A stretch of DNA of 10,999 nucleotides from assembly GCA_964408025.1 (NCBI GenBank), contig CAYOXX010000101.1, forward strand, positions 1-10,999, in the 5' to 3' direction. This DNA is from CAYOXX01 sp964408025 (GTDB lineage: Bacteria; Acidobacteriota; DATKUA01). Position 1 is the stretch's first letter, and the number at the start of each line of letters is the position of its first letter. The notes below the pieces were generated by a model that saw only the letters and a list, made by a program, of their open reading frames with translations, did not search any database and was not told the origin of the DNA. Both the position numbers and the translations under genes were made by a program. Below are positions 1-8,208 of the stretch, in pieces.

Positions 1-259
1 AAACGACTTAACGTCAAATTAGATTTTTTACCGCCCCGTCATTCCTGTCTGTCATTTCAGTACGAAGGGGGACCGACCCTCTCCGCCGCGGCGGACGCCC
101 CTGGCGGGCGTTCGTGTCGGCCAATCGCGGGCAACATAGCCACGCTCCGACGTCGGGCGGCATGGACATCGCCGGACGTGTCGCGCATCCAGTTCCAAGG
201 GATCTACACATCCGTGGAGGCAAAGTGTACAGCTTGGCAATACAGGACCGCGGCGTCTG
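1..259. other. Non-coding region downstream of rpoD
   Basis: No convincing gene was found here. The stretch contains a dispersed-repeat-like sequence at 25-49 (listed separately), a perfect 14-base palindrome TCCGCCGCGGCGGA at 82-95, and beside it an inverted repeat ACGCCC (95-100) / GGGCGT (106-111) with a 5-base loop. Neither hairpin is followed by a T tract on the strand leaving rpoD, so I do not call an intrinsic terminator. The short open frames here lack a ribosome binding site and recognisable protein content. Confidence 0.5.
25..49 (-). repeat. Dispersed-repeat-like sequence, left copy
   Basis: The plus strand reads TTTTTACCGC at 25-34 followed by CCCGTCATTCCTGTC at 35-49. The reverse complement of 10940-10964 matches it at 21 of 25 positions by eye, so the two copies face each other across the window. 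A partial direct repeat follows (GTCATTCC, then GTCATTTC about 13 bases later). Short repeats containing GAATGACGG are a common type of intergenic repeat in bacterial genomes. Family membership here is an inference from two copies. Confidence 0.45.
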
Positions 260-1984
<1,725 letters not shown>

Positions 1985-2056
1985 GCGCAAGCACTCCTTG
2001 CTGTAGCTCCCGGTCCTTGGACCGTACGGGTTCTATATACGTAATTCTTTACCCGT
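1985..2056 (-). promoter_or_regulatory. dnaG-rpoD spacer with palindrome and TATATA box
   Basis: This 72-base gap separates the dnaG stop from the rpoD start. It contains the palindrome CGGTCCTTGGACCG (2011-2024), an overlapping palindrome CCGTACGG (2022-2029), and an AT-rich TATATA (2034-2039). The palindrome could form a hairpin in the transcript just before the rpoD ribosome binding site. The TATATA could be a -10 element of an internal rpoD promoter, but there is no matching -35 sequence 17 bases upstream. In Escherichia coli the equivalent gap is an mRNA processing site. A similar role here is only an inference. Confidence 0.3.
1994..1999 (-). promoter_or_regulatory. rpoD ribosome binding site
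   Basis: AAGGAG on the minus strand lies 9 bases before ATG 1984. It decides that start over the TTG at 1990, which would sit too close to it. Confidence 0.8.
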
Positions 2057-3865
2057 TTAGTTCGGCGCCCCGCCGCGGCTCGGCGCGCTCCGCGCTTCCC
2101 GCTCCAGGGCGATTATCCTGTGCGTCAGTTCGGTCTTCTCCGCGTGCAGCTCGTCGAAGCCCTCGACGTCGGTCTCCTCGAGCGCAGCGATCCTGTCGCT
2201 GAGCTTGGCCACCCGTCGGCTCAGTGCCGAGACGGCGATGGCTACGGCGCACTCCCAGGCGTTGGGCCGCACCTCCTCGTCGTCCTCCACGGCCAGCGCC
2301 GCTATCGCTCTGGCCTCCTCCTCGTCGTCCGCCAGATCCGACATAGAGGTAAAGAAGGCCGTTTCTCCCTCGCCGCCCCGTTCGAAGATCTTGCTCAGGA
2401 GCTTGGCGGCGAAGGGGCTCAGGGCCTCCATCACCTCCAGCTCCTCGACCGCCTCGCGGGCCGATGCGCTGTCTCTGGCGGCTACCAGCAGCAGCTTCCT
2501 CTCGGCCACCGGCAGCCAGTCCAGCTTATTCCTCCGGGCAGACCCCTCCTCTGCCGCCGAAATGCTTGGACCACCGCGCAAGCGGTTAAGTTCCGTAATG
2601 ACCACGTGCTGCTCGATGTCCAGGCGCTGCGCCGTTTGTCCGACAGCGCTTCTTTTTTCTATCGGGTCGCTGATGCGGTTGAGCAGAGGCAGGAGCTCCG
2701 CCAGGGCGCGACGCTGCTCCTGCGGGCGACCCAGGTCGCACCGCGATGTCGTTTCCTTAAGGACGTATCCGTAGGCCGGTTGTGAACCGGAAAGCAGTTC
2801 CTTGAACGCCTCTGCGCCGCCGCGGCGCACGAAGCTGTCGGGGTCCTCGCCCTCGGGCAGCGGCGCGATGTTGACCGCGAGGCCATGCTCCAGCAGGAGC
2901 CCTGCGGCCCGCATCGCGGCGGCCTGCCCGGCCGCGTCGGCATCCATGCAGACGATCGCCTTCTCGACGTAGCGCCGCAGCAGTTGCGCCTGCTCCTCCG
3001 TCAGGCTGGTGCCCAGCGGCGCCACCGCGTTGGAGAATCCGCGTTGGTGCAACACGATAACGTCGAAGTAGCCCTCGACCAGGATGGCGAACCCTCCCCT
3101 GCGGATTGCCCGCGCCCCCCGGTGGAGCCCGAAGAGGTTGCGGCTCTTGCGGAACACCGGCGTCTCGGGGCTGTTGATGAACTTCGGCTCGCCGCTGCCG
3201 AAGATCCTGCCGCCGAAGGCAACCAGGCGCCCGCCGGGGGAGCGGATCGGCACGATGATTCGCTTGCGGAAGCGGTCGATCGTCTCCCCCGAGCTCGGGC
3301 GCTGCACAAGGCCGGCCTCCTCGAGCCGTTCGGGGCTGAATGCGCCCCGCAGGTGGTTCAGGAGCCCGTCGAGCGCCTCGGGCGCGAAGCCGAGCTCGAA
3401 CGCCTCAACGGCCGCCTCGTCGATTCCCCGTTCGGCCAGGTATCGGCGCGCGGGCTCGCCCCGCTCGGCCCCCAGCTGGGCGCGGAACCAGGCCAGCGCC
3501 GCCTCGTTGGCCTCGACGACGCCGGCACGCTGCGAGTCCTCCTCACGGCTGCGGCCGCTGCGCCTGGGGATGCGCAGGTTAGCCGCCTTGGCCATCTCGA
3601 CCACCGCATCGGGGAAGTCCATGTTCTCGTGCCGCATGAGGAAGTTGAAGACGTCGCCGCCGGCCCCGCAGCCGAAGCAGTAGAACATCTGCCGGTCCGG
3701 GCTGACGTTGAACGACGGCGTCTTCTCGTCGTGGAACGGGCAGAGGCCGACGTGGTTCTTGCCCCGCTTGCGCAGCCGGACGAATTGGCCGACGACCCGG
3801 ACGATGTCCGAGGCGGCCCGCACCTCCTCGATGAACTCCTTAGTCAGGTTGTACCCAGCGGCCAT
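2057..3865 (-). CDS. dnaG: DNA primase (DnaG)
   Basis: This primase synthesises RNA primers for the replicative polymerase at the replication fork, working with the DnaB helicase. The 602-residue product starts with a CHC2 zinc finger (C42, H45, C63, C66, in CPFHDEKTPSF and YCFGCGAGGDVF), which binds template. The catalytic core follows (RFRKRIIVPI at 198-207, FGGR at 217-220) with a Toprim fold: E264 in VEGYFDV, and D308 and D310 in MDADAAG (the middle residue is often Gly), then EDPDSF at 340-345. The region from about 440 is poorly conserved and probably holds the helicase-binding domain. Length is typical of the family. I chose ATG 3865, one base after the mutS2 stop (TGA-G-ATG), with GGAG 13 bases upstream. 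An in-frame TTG at 3886 would add seven residues inside mutS2. Translation is probably coupled to mutS2. Confidence 0.96.
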   Translation of the reverse strand: MAAGYNLTKEFIEEVRAASDIVRVVGQFVRLRKRGKNHVGLCPFHDEKTPSFNVSPDRQMFYCFGCGAGGDVFNFLMRHENMDFPDAVVEMAKAANLRIPRRSGRSREEDSQRAGVVEANEAALAWFRAQLGAERGEPARRYLAERGIDEAAVEAFELGFAPEALDGLLNHLRGAFSPERLEEAGLVQRPSSGETIDRFRKRIIVPIRSPGGRLVAFGGRIFGSGEPKFINSPETPVFRKSRNLFGLHRGARAIRRGGFAILVEGYFDVIVLHQRGFSNAVAPLGTSLTEEQAQLLRRYVEKAIVCMDADAAGQAAAMRAAGLLLEHGLAVNIAPLPEGEDPDSFVRRGGAEAFKELLSGSQPAYGYVLKETTSRCDLGRPQEQRRALAELLPLLNRISDPIEKRSAVGQTAQRLDIEQHVVITELNRLRGGPSISAAEEGSARRNKLDWLPVAERKLLLVAARDSASAREAVEELEVMEALSPFAAKLLSKIFERGGEGETAFFTSMSDLADDEEEARAIAALAVEDDEEVRPNAWECAVAIAVSALSRRVAKLSDRIAALEETDVEGFDELHAEKTELTHRIIALEREARSAPSRGGAPN

Positions 3866-3866
3866 C

Positions 3867-6290
3867 TCAGCGCGAAAGCTCCACAACCGTTACGCCGTCG
3901 CCCCCGGCCGCCGGCTCCGCGGGGTGCCATGAGTCGACGTGGGGCGCGCTCTCCAGGTGCTCTCCGATCGCCCTCCTGAGGGCGCCGGTGCCGCGGCCGT
4001 GGACGATCCTCACCCACGGCAGCTCGTGCAGCAGGGCCTCATCGAGGAAGCGCTCCGTCTCTCGAAGCGCCTCGTCGACGCCCTTGCCGATCAGGTTCAG
4101 TTCGATGCGGGCGGTGCGCTCCTCGGCCACAATCCGCACGCGGGCTCCCTTGCGGCTCCTCGGCCTGCGGCCCTTGCCGGCGCGCGCGACGCCAGCGCGG
4201 GGCAGCGAAAGGCGCTTGCCCTCGACCTCGACGGCGACGTCCCGCCCCTCGGCCTCGTCGGGCCGCCAGTCCCTGGTCACCTTGCCGCGCAGGTTGAGAT
4301 CGGGCAGCTCCACCTCGTCGCCCGCGGCCAGCGCCCCGCCGCCGTCCCGCGGAACGGGAGCCCGTCGCCGCCGTGTCAGCCTCAGCCCTTCGAATCCCGA
4401 TGCCGCGCTCGCGCCCCGCGTGCGCACCAGCTCGCGGGCTTCCCGTTCTGAGGCGGCTGCCTTGACAAGCACGAGCGCCTCGCGCATCGCCCGCTCCTGG
4501 GACCGTTTGAAGTCGCGCCACTCGGAGTCGATCTTCTCAAGGATTCGGGATTCCCTCTCGTCGAGGGCTTCCAGCCTCTTTACGTAGTGGCGGCGCGAGG
4601 CCTCCAGCGCCCGGCGCTCCTCATCGGCCGCTCGGCGCTGCCGCTGCAGGCCCGAGAGCTCTTCCTGCAGCCTGCCGATCAGCTCCGTGGCCCGCGAGGC
4701 GCCCTCGCCCAGGTATCCCTGCGCCCGCTCGACCACTGCCGCGGGCAGGCCGATCTCGCGCGCAGTCTCGAGGGCGTTGCTGCTCCCGGGCAGGCCGTAG
4801 CGCAGCTTGTAGGTCGGCCGCTTCGTCGCCTCGTCCAGTTCGACGCAGGCGTTCTCCATCTCCCCCTGGGCGTGGGCGAACGCCTTGATCGCCTCCAGGT
4901 GTGTGGTGACCATCAGCATGGCGCCGCGATCGCGCAGCTCCTCGATCACCGCCATCGCCAGCACCGAGCCCTCGCCCGGGTCGGTGGCGGCGGCGATCTC
5001 GTCGAGCAGCACCAGGGCCGGCGGCTCCATTTTCTCGAGCAGGCGTTTGAGCCGGGTGAGGTGGGAGCTGAAGGACGAGAGGTGGCTCATGATGTCCTGG
5101 TAGTCGCCGATGTCGGCGCTGATGCAGCGGAACGAGGGGCCGCGGTACCGCCGCGCCGGCGCCGGCAGGCCGGCCTGCACCATCATCGCCAGCAGCCCAG
5201 CGGTCTTCAGCGCCACCGTCTTGCCGCCGGCGTTGGGACCAGTGACCACCAGCACCCGCCAGCGGTCGCCAACCTCGATTGTGGTCGGCACCACCGGCTG
5301 CTCGTCGCGGGCCTCGCTCCTGAGGCCGGCCTCCTGCATCAGGCCCCGCAGCCTCTCGTCCAGCAGCGGGTGCCTGCCGTCGATGATCTCGAGGGGGGCG
5401 TCGGCGGCGACCGTCGGCTCGATCCCTTCGTAGAGATCGGCGAAGCGGGCCTTGGCGGCGAGCAGGTCGAGGCGGGCGGCGGCCTGCAGCACCTGGACGA
5501 CGTCGTCCCAGTTGTCGTAGAGCACGGCGGTCAGCCGCGCCAGGACGCGGGCTTCCTCGAGCTCGACCTCCGCCTGCAGCTCGGCAAGCTGGTTGTTCTG
5601 CTCCACCGCCTCGATCGGCTCGAAGAAGAGGCTGTCGCCGCTGCGCGAGCGGTCGTGCACGATGCCGCGGTGGCGGCCGCGGTGCTCGATCTTGATCGGG
5701 ATCACCAGCCGCCCGCCGCGGATGGTGATGAACTCCTCCTGGACGTAGTTGCGGTAGTCCTGCTCGTCGAAGAAGCGCTCGAGCTCCTTGTGGATCACCT
5801 CCCTCGTCGAGCGCAGCGCCTGCCGCAGTTCCCGCAGGGCCGGGCTGGCGTCGTCGAGCAGCTTGCCGCCGGGGTCGACGGCGCTGGTGATCTCCTCGGC
5901 GATCCAGTCGTCGATCTCCAGATCCTCGGCCAGCGGGGCGAGCCCGGGCAGCCGCTCCGCCTCGCTCTCCAGCAGCTGCCGGTTGGCCGAGGCCTCCTGC
6001 AGCGACGCGGCTAAGGCGTAAAGCTGCGACGGCTCGAGGATCGGCTTTTCCTCTTTGAGCCCGGTTGTGGAGGGCTTGAGGGCGGAGAGGGCCTCGAATC
6101 CGAGCTCGCAGCCCTCCTGGCGCGAGCGGCGGACAAGGCTCACCCGTGACTGTTCGAGGCGGACGGCTTCGGCTTCCTCGCTCGGTTCCACGGCTTCCGC
6201 CAGCGCGCGCCCAATTGGCGAGATGGTGCAGTGCGCCAACAGAAGCCGGATCGTGTCGAATTCCAGGGCCTTCTCGCTGGCTATCTGCAT
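3867..6290 (-). CDS. mutS2: Endonuclease MutS2 (MutS-family ATPase with Smr domain)
   Basis: MutS2 proteins are MutS-related ATPases linked to suppression of recombination and, in Bacillus subtilis, to rescue of collided ribosomes. The 807-residue product has the usual layout: N-terminal core and clamp helices (about 1-300), ATPase domain with Walker A GPNAGGKT (351-358), signature DIGDYQDIMSHLSSFSSH (393-410), Walker B LVLLDE (426-431) and His464 in VTTHLE, a coiled coil (about 530-625), a small basic beta-rich linker (about 655-705) and a C-terminal Smr domain (about 727-807) with HGRGTG at 764-769. Two motifs differ from what I recall of the family: the Smr LDLR-type motif reads LNLI (731-734), and GAGTDP after Walker B reads AAATDP (432-437). 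The start fits the family N-terminus (LEFDTIRLLLA), although only a weak GGAT precedes ATG 6290. It is the first gene of the series with dnaG and rpoD. Confidence 0.95.
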   Translation of the reverse strand: MQIASEKALEFDTIRLLLAHCTISPIGRALAEAVEPSEEAEAVRLEQSRVSLVRRSRQEGCELGFEALSALKPSTTGLKEEKPILEPSQLYALAASLQEASANRQLLESEAERLPGLAPLAEDLEIDDWIAEEITSAVDPGGKLLDDASPALRELRQALRSTREVIHKELERFFDEQDYRNYVQEEFITIRGGRLVIPIKIEHRGRHRGIVHDRSRSGDSLFFEPIEAVEQNNQLAELQAEVELEEARVLARLTAVLYDNWDDVVQVLQAAARLDLLAAKARFADLYEGIEPTVAADAPLEIIDGRHPLLDERLRGLMQEAGLRSEARDEQPVVPTTIEVGDRWRVLVVTGPNAGGKTVALKTAGLLAMMVQAGLPAPARRYRGPSFRCISADIGDYQDIMSHLSSFSSHLTRLKRLLEKMEPPALVLLDEIAAATDPGEGSVLAMAVIEELRDRGAMLMVTTHLEAIKAFAHAQGEMENACVELDEATKRPTYKLRYGLPGSSNALETAREIGLPAAVVERAQGYLGEGASRATELIGRLQEELSGLQRQRRAADEERRALEASRRHYVKRLEALDERESRILEKIDSEWRDFKRSQERAMREALVLVKAAASEREARELVRTRGASAASGFEGLRLTRRRRAPVPRDGGGALAAGDEVELPDLNLRGKVTRDWRPDEAEGRDVAVEVEGKRLSLPRAGVARAGKGRRPRSRKGARVRIVAEERTARIELNLIGKGVDEALRETERFLDEALLHELPWVRIVHGRGTGALRRAIGEHLESAPHVDSWHPAEPAAGGDGVTVVELSR

Positions 6291-6440
6291 GAAGGCTTAC
6301 ATCCGGCTGTTATCAAAGTTATCGCGACGACGTATGCGCCGCCCCCCATCAGGACGGGCTCCAGAGAAAGCCGAGACGGCAGGTTGTTGGCCGCCAGATG
6401 AGCGGAGGAAATCAGACCGGGGCAGCGGGCCGCACAAACT

Positions 6441-6455
6441 CCTATACAATATAGG
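6441..6455. promoter_or_regulatory. Palindrome over the mutS2 promoter -10 element
   Basis: CCTATA (6441-6446), CAA, TATAGG (6450-6455) is a perfect 6+3+6 inverted repeat. It overlaps the -10 box and the expected start point of the leftward promoter. This placement suits a repressor operator, but the arms are short and AT-rich and may reflect the -10 sequence alone. The plus strand also reads TACAAT here, without a -35 partner. Confidence 0.3.
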
Positions 6456-6476
6456 GCTCGGCACCGCGTACGTCAA
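6448..6476 (-). promoter_or_regulatory. Sigma-70 promoter for mutS2-dnaG-rpoD
   Basis: Reading leftward, TTGACG (6476-6471) is a 5/6 match to the -35 consensus. A 17-base spacer follows, then TATATT (6453-6448), a 5/6 match to the -10 consensus. Transcription would start near 6441, about 150 bases before the mutS2 ATG. It is the best sigma-70 promoter I found in the window. No comparable promoter was seen closer to mutS2 or in front of dnaG. Confidence 0.6.
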
Positions 6477-6573
6477 GGGAAGTAGCTGAAAAATAAACCA
6501 GTTGCGACGAAATGCCGCCCCGCGGAAGGTTCTCGGTGGCCACACCCGTCGCTCGCGGTGTTTCCTTTCCCGC

Positions 6574-6602
6574 TTTACCGCGGGTAGAATGAACTGCATA
6601 TT
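6574..6602 (+). promoter_or_regulatory. Weak candidate promoter for the M64 peptidase gene
   Basis: TTTACC (6574-6579), a 17-base spacer and CATATT (6597-6602) match the sigma-70 consensus at 4/6 each. An overlapping alternative -10 box is TAGAAT (6585-6590), whose -35 region is poor. The palindrome CCCGC-TTTACC-GCGGG at 6569-6584 encloses the candidate -35 and could be an operator. The exact element is uncertain, but a promoter is expected somewhere here because the upstream gene is divergent. Confidence 0.3.
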
Positions 6603-6624
6603 TTTATTCCAATGTTTCCATCAC

Positions 6625-6629
6625 GGGGA
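6625..6629 (+). promoter_or_regulatory. Ribosome binding site of the M64 peptidase gene
   Basis: GGGGA lies 6 bases before ATG 6636. The in-frame ATG at 6612 has only AT-rich sequence before it, so the site favours the later start. Confidence 0.55.
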
Positions 6630-6635
6630 TGCGCA

Positions 6636-7934
6636 ATGCTAAATCTTTTCGTTTCCCTGGCGGCCGGCCTCCTTTCCGCGTTCGGCGCCGCGCCCGGCGA
6701 CAGCGTTGACTTCGACCGCTACTTCACTGATGCGGTACTCAGGATTGACCTCTACCACGGCGGTGGCTACGATTCCGAGTTTTTCGTCGTCAAGGAGCTG
6801 CGCCGCGAGCCGCACCTGGCAATCTGCAGGGGCGCGCTGATCGACACACTGAACCTCGGCAACCACCTCGCCGAGCTCTTCGACGCCGAAAGCGGCGAGC
6901 TGATCTTCTCGCGCGGCTTCTGCAGCCTCTTCAGCGAGTGGCGGCACACTGAGGAAGCCGCCGATGGGGGAGCCAGGATTTTCGCCGATACCATTGTGGC
7001 GCCGTTCCCGCGCCGCACAGTCCGCCTCGCCATCTCCAGCAGGGACCGTGAAAACAACTGGGTGCGGGTCTCCGAGTTCTTCATCGATCCCCGCTCGCCG
7101 CAGGTGGACCGTGAGCCCCGCAACTCCGGTTTCGCCGTAGATGTGATTCGCGATACCGGTCCACCGGCCGAGAGGGTCGACCTCGTCTTCATCGGCGACG
7201 GCTACACCGTCGCGCAGATGGACAAGTACCGCGCCGACGTGCGGCGCTTCGTAGACATCCTCTTCTCGGCGGAACCATTCGTCGAGCACGCCGACCGCTT
7301 CAACGTCGTGGCCATCGAGGCGGTCTCCGGCGACAGCGGCCCCGACGAGCCCCTTCGCGGCCACTGGCGCGACACCGTTCTGGACTGCAGCTTCAACACC
7401 TTCGGCATGGACCGCTACCTGACGACGTTGGATAACTTCGCCGTCCGCGACGTCGCCGGTAACGTCCCCTACGACTACATCATCGTAGTCGTCAACACCG
7501 GGCGCTACGGCGGCGGCGGAGTGTTCCGCCTCTGGTCGATCTTCTGCGCTGACGGTCCGGCCCTCGAGGAGGTCTTCCTACACGAGCTCGGCCACGCCCT
7601 GGCGGGGCTGGGTGATGAGTACGACGGCGCCGATCTGCCCGGGCTCTACCCCCACGACGTCGAGCCCTGGGAGCCGAACCTGACCACGACGCGCGACCGC
7701 GAGCGGATCAAGTGGCGCGACCTGATAAGGCCGGGCACACCGATCCCGACGCCGGCCCACGGCCAGCCGCCCGATTACATAGGGCTCTTCCGGGGTGGGG
7801 GTTACAACCGCACCGGCGTCTACAGGCCGGCGGCCAACTGCAGGATGCGCAGCAACACCGCCGGCGAGTTCTGCGCCGTCTGCAGGCGCGCCATCGAGCG
7901 GGTCATCAGGTTCCACTGCGGCGAGACACCATAG
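6636..7934 (+). CDS. Secreted M64-family zinc metallopeptidase (IgA peptidase M64-like)
   Basis: This is a predicted exported zinc endopeptidase of 432 residues. A hydrophobic N-terminus (about 2-19) is a likely signal peptide. An M64 N-terminal-like domain follows (about 25-150, with the typical DTLNLGN...SRGFCSLFSEW pattern). The peptidase domain contains HELGH (316-320) followed by AGLGDEY, which gives zinc ligands H316, H320 and D327 and catalytic E317. Near the C-terminus the FCAVC pair (413 and 416) and NCRMRS match the Cys-rich end of the family. The founding member cleaves IgA, but homologues in environmental bacteria have unknown substrates, so an immune role should not be assumed. 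ATG 6636 is preferred for its ribosome binding site. ATG 6612 would add eight residues including an Arg, which would improve the otherwise uncharged signal peptide, and cannot be excluded. It lies 274 bases before the M14 gene on the same strand. Confidence 0.9.
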   Translation: MLNLFVSLAAGLLSAFGAAPGDSVDFDRYFTDAVLRIDLYHGGGYDSEFFVVKELRREPHLAICRGALIDTLNLGNHLAELFDAESGELIFSRGFCSLFSEWRHTEEAADGGARIFADTIVAPFPRRTVRLAISSRDRENNWVRVSEFFIDPRSPQVDREPRNSGFAVDVIRDTGPPAERVDLVFIGDGYTVAQMDKYRADVRRFVDILFSAEPFVEHADRFNVVAIEAVSGDSGPDEPLRGHWRDTVLDCSFNTFGMDRYLTTLDNFAVRDVAGNVPYDYIIVVVNTGRYGGGGVFRLWSIFCADGPALEEVFLHELGHALAGLGDEYDGADLPGLYPHDVEPWEPNLTTTRDRERIKWRDLIRPGTPIPTPAHGQPPDYIGLFRGGGYNRTGVYRPAANCRMRSNTAGEFCAVCRRAIERVIRFHCGETP

Positions 7935-7971
7935 CACCGGTTATCCGGCGCGCTCAGGTGGCCAGCCGGAG

Positions 7972-8000
7972 ACAGTAGGGGCGGCCTTTATGCCGCCCCC
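7972..8000 (+). repeat. Hairpin repeat, copy 1
   Basis: This unit begins ACAGTAGGGG (7972-7981). GGGGCGGC (7978-7985) pairs perfectly with GCCGCCCC (7992-7999) around the loop CTTTAT. It is homologous to the unit at 8063-8090 on the other strand: both share ACAGTAGGGG, CCTT-ATGC in the centre and GCCCCC at the end. It lacks a following T tract, so it is a repeat rather than a standard terminator, although it could still affect mRNA ends. Confidence 0.75.
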
Positions 8001-8062
8001 GAGATCCGGTATCAAAGATGGTTCCGAGCAAACCTGAATATTGTGCTACCGGCAAGAACTTT

Positions 8063-8090
8063 GGGGGCGCATGAAGGTGCCCCCTACTGT
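8063..8090 (-). repeat. Hairpin repeat, copy 2 (inverted)
   Basis: On the plus strand this reads GGGGGCGC (8063-8070), loop ATGAAG, GTGCCCCC (8077-8084), then TACTGT. It forms an 8-pair stem with one G-T wobble. Read on the minus strand it starts ACAGTAGGGG like copy 1, then differs in the stem (GC-A versus CGG-type bases) while keeping the pairing. With copy 1 it makes a 119-base unit bounded by ACAGTAGGGG and CCCCTACTGT. Confidence 0.75.
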
Positions 8091-8123
8091 GGATTTCGGG
8101 TTTGTGGGGAGTACGCGAATATA

Positions 8124-8180
8124 TTGAAGCGGCTTGGTGATTGCGCTAAAGTTGAAATCGCGCGTGGTAAGGTTAACTAT
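8124..8180 (+). promoter_or_regulatory. Candidate promoter region for the M14 peptidase gene
   Basis: Two overlapping arrangements fit weakly: TTGAAG (8124-8129) with TAAAGT (8147-8152) at 17-base spacing, and TTGAAA (8152-8157) with AACTAT (8175-8180) at 17-base spacing. Either would place a start point just upstream of the ribosome binding site. The region is richer in AT than the flanking genes. The 274-base gap after the M64 gene makes an independent promoter plausible. Confidence 0.3.
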
Positions 8181-8194
8181 CCCCTCAAATGACG

Positions 8195-8200
8195 AAAGGA
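8195..8200 (+). promoter_or_regulatory. Ribosome binding site of the M14 peptidase gene
   Basis: AAAGGA lies 8 bases before ATG 8209. It fixes the start at the signal peptide Met, not at the in-frame upstream codon at 8134. Confidence 0.7.
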
Positions 8201-8208
8201 TATCGGTC

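Larger units (their letters stand above)
6291..6635. other. Divergent intergenic region, mutS2 / M64 peptidase
   Basis: These 345 bases hold no supported gene. A 100-codon open frame on the minus strand (6297-6599) is Arg-rich and low in family-like content, and it covers the mutS2 promoter. The region contains the mutS2 promoter (6448-6476), a palindrome over its -10 element (6441-6455), a palindrome CCCGC-TTTACC-GCGGG (6569-6584) and a weak candidate promoter for the rightward gene. Transcription from the mutS2 promoter would leave a 5' untranslated leader of about 150 bases, in which I recognise no riboswitch. Confidence 0.5.

Noticed and set aside
82..111. GC-rich palindromes after rpoD as a terminator
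   Set aside because: No T run follows on the minus strand, and similar GC palindromes arise easily in such DNA.
2885..3979. 364-codon open frame antisense to dnaG
   Set aside because: Crosses the mutS2-dnaG junction, has biased Arg/Ala/Glu content and no family resemblance.
4587..6014. 475-codon open frame antisense to mutS2
   Set aside because: Mirror-frame composition with no start signal. It lies entirely over a clearly real gene.
6297..6599. 100-codon minus-strand open frame upstream of mutS2
   Set aside because: Covers the mutS2 promoter, is Arg-rich with no family-like pattern, and has no good ribosome binding site.
7978..7999. Hairpin after the M64 gene as an intrinsic terminator
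   Set aside because: The stem is strong but is followed by CGAGATCC, not a T tract. Its inverted homologue nearby makes a repeat the better explanation.
8134..8208. 25-codon upstream extension of the M14 gene
   Set aside because: It would bury the signal peptide, and AAAGGA is correctly placed for ATG 8209.
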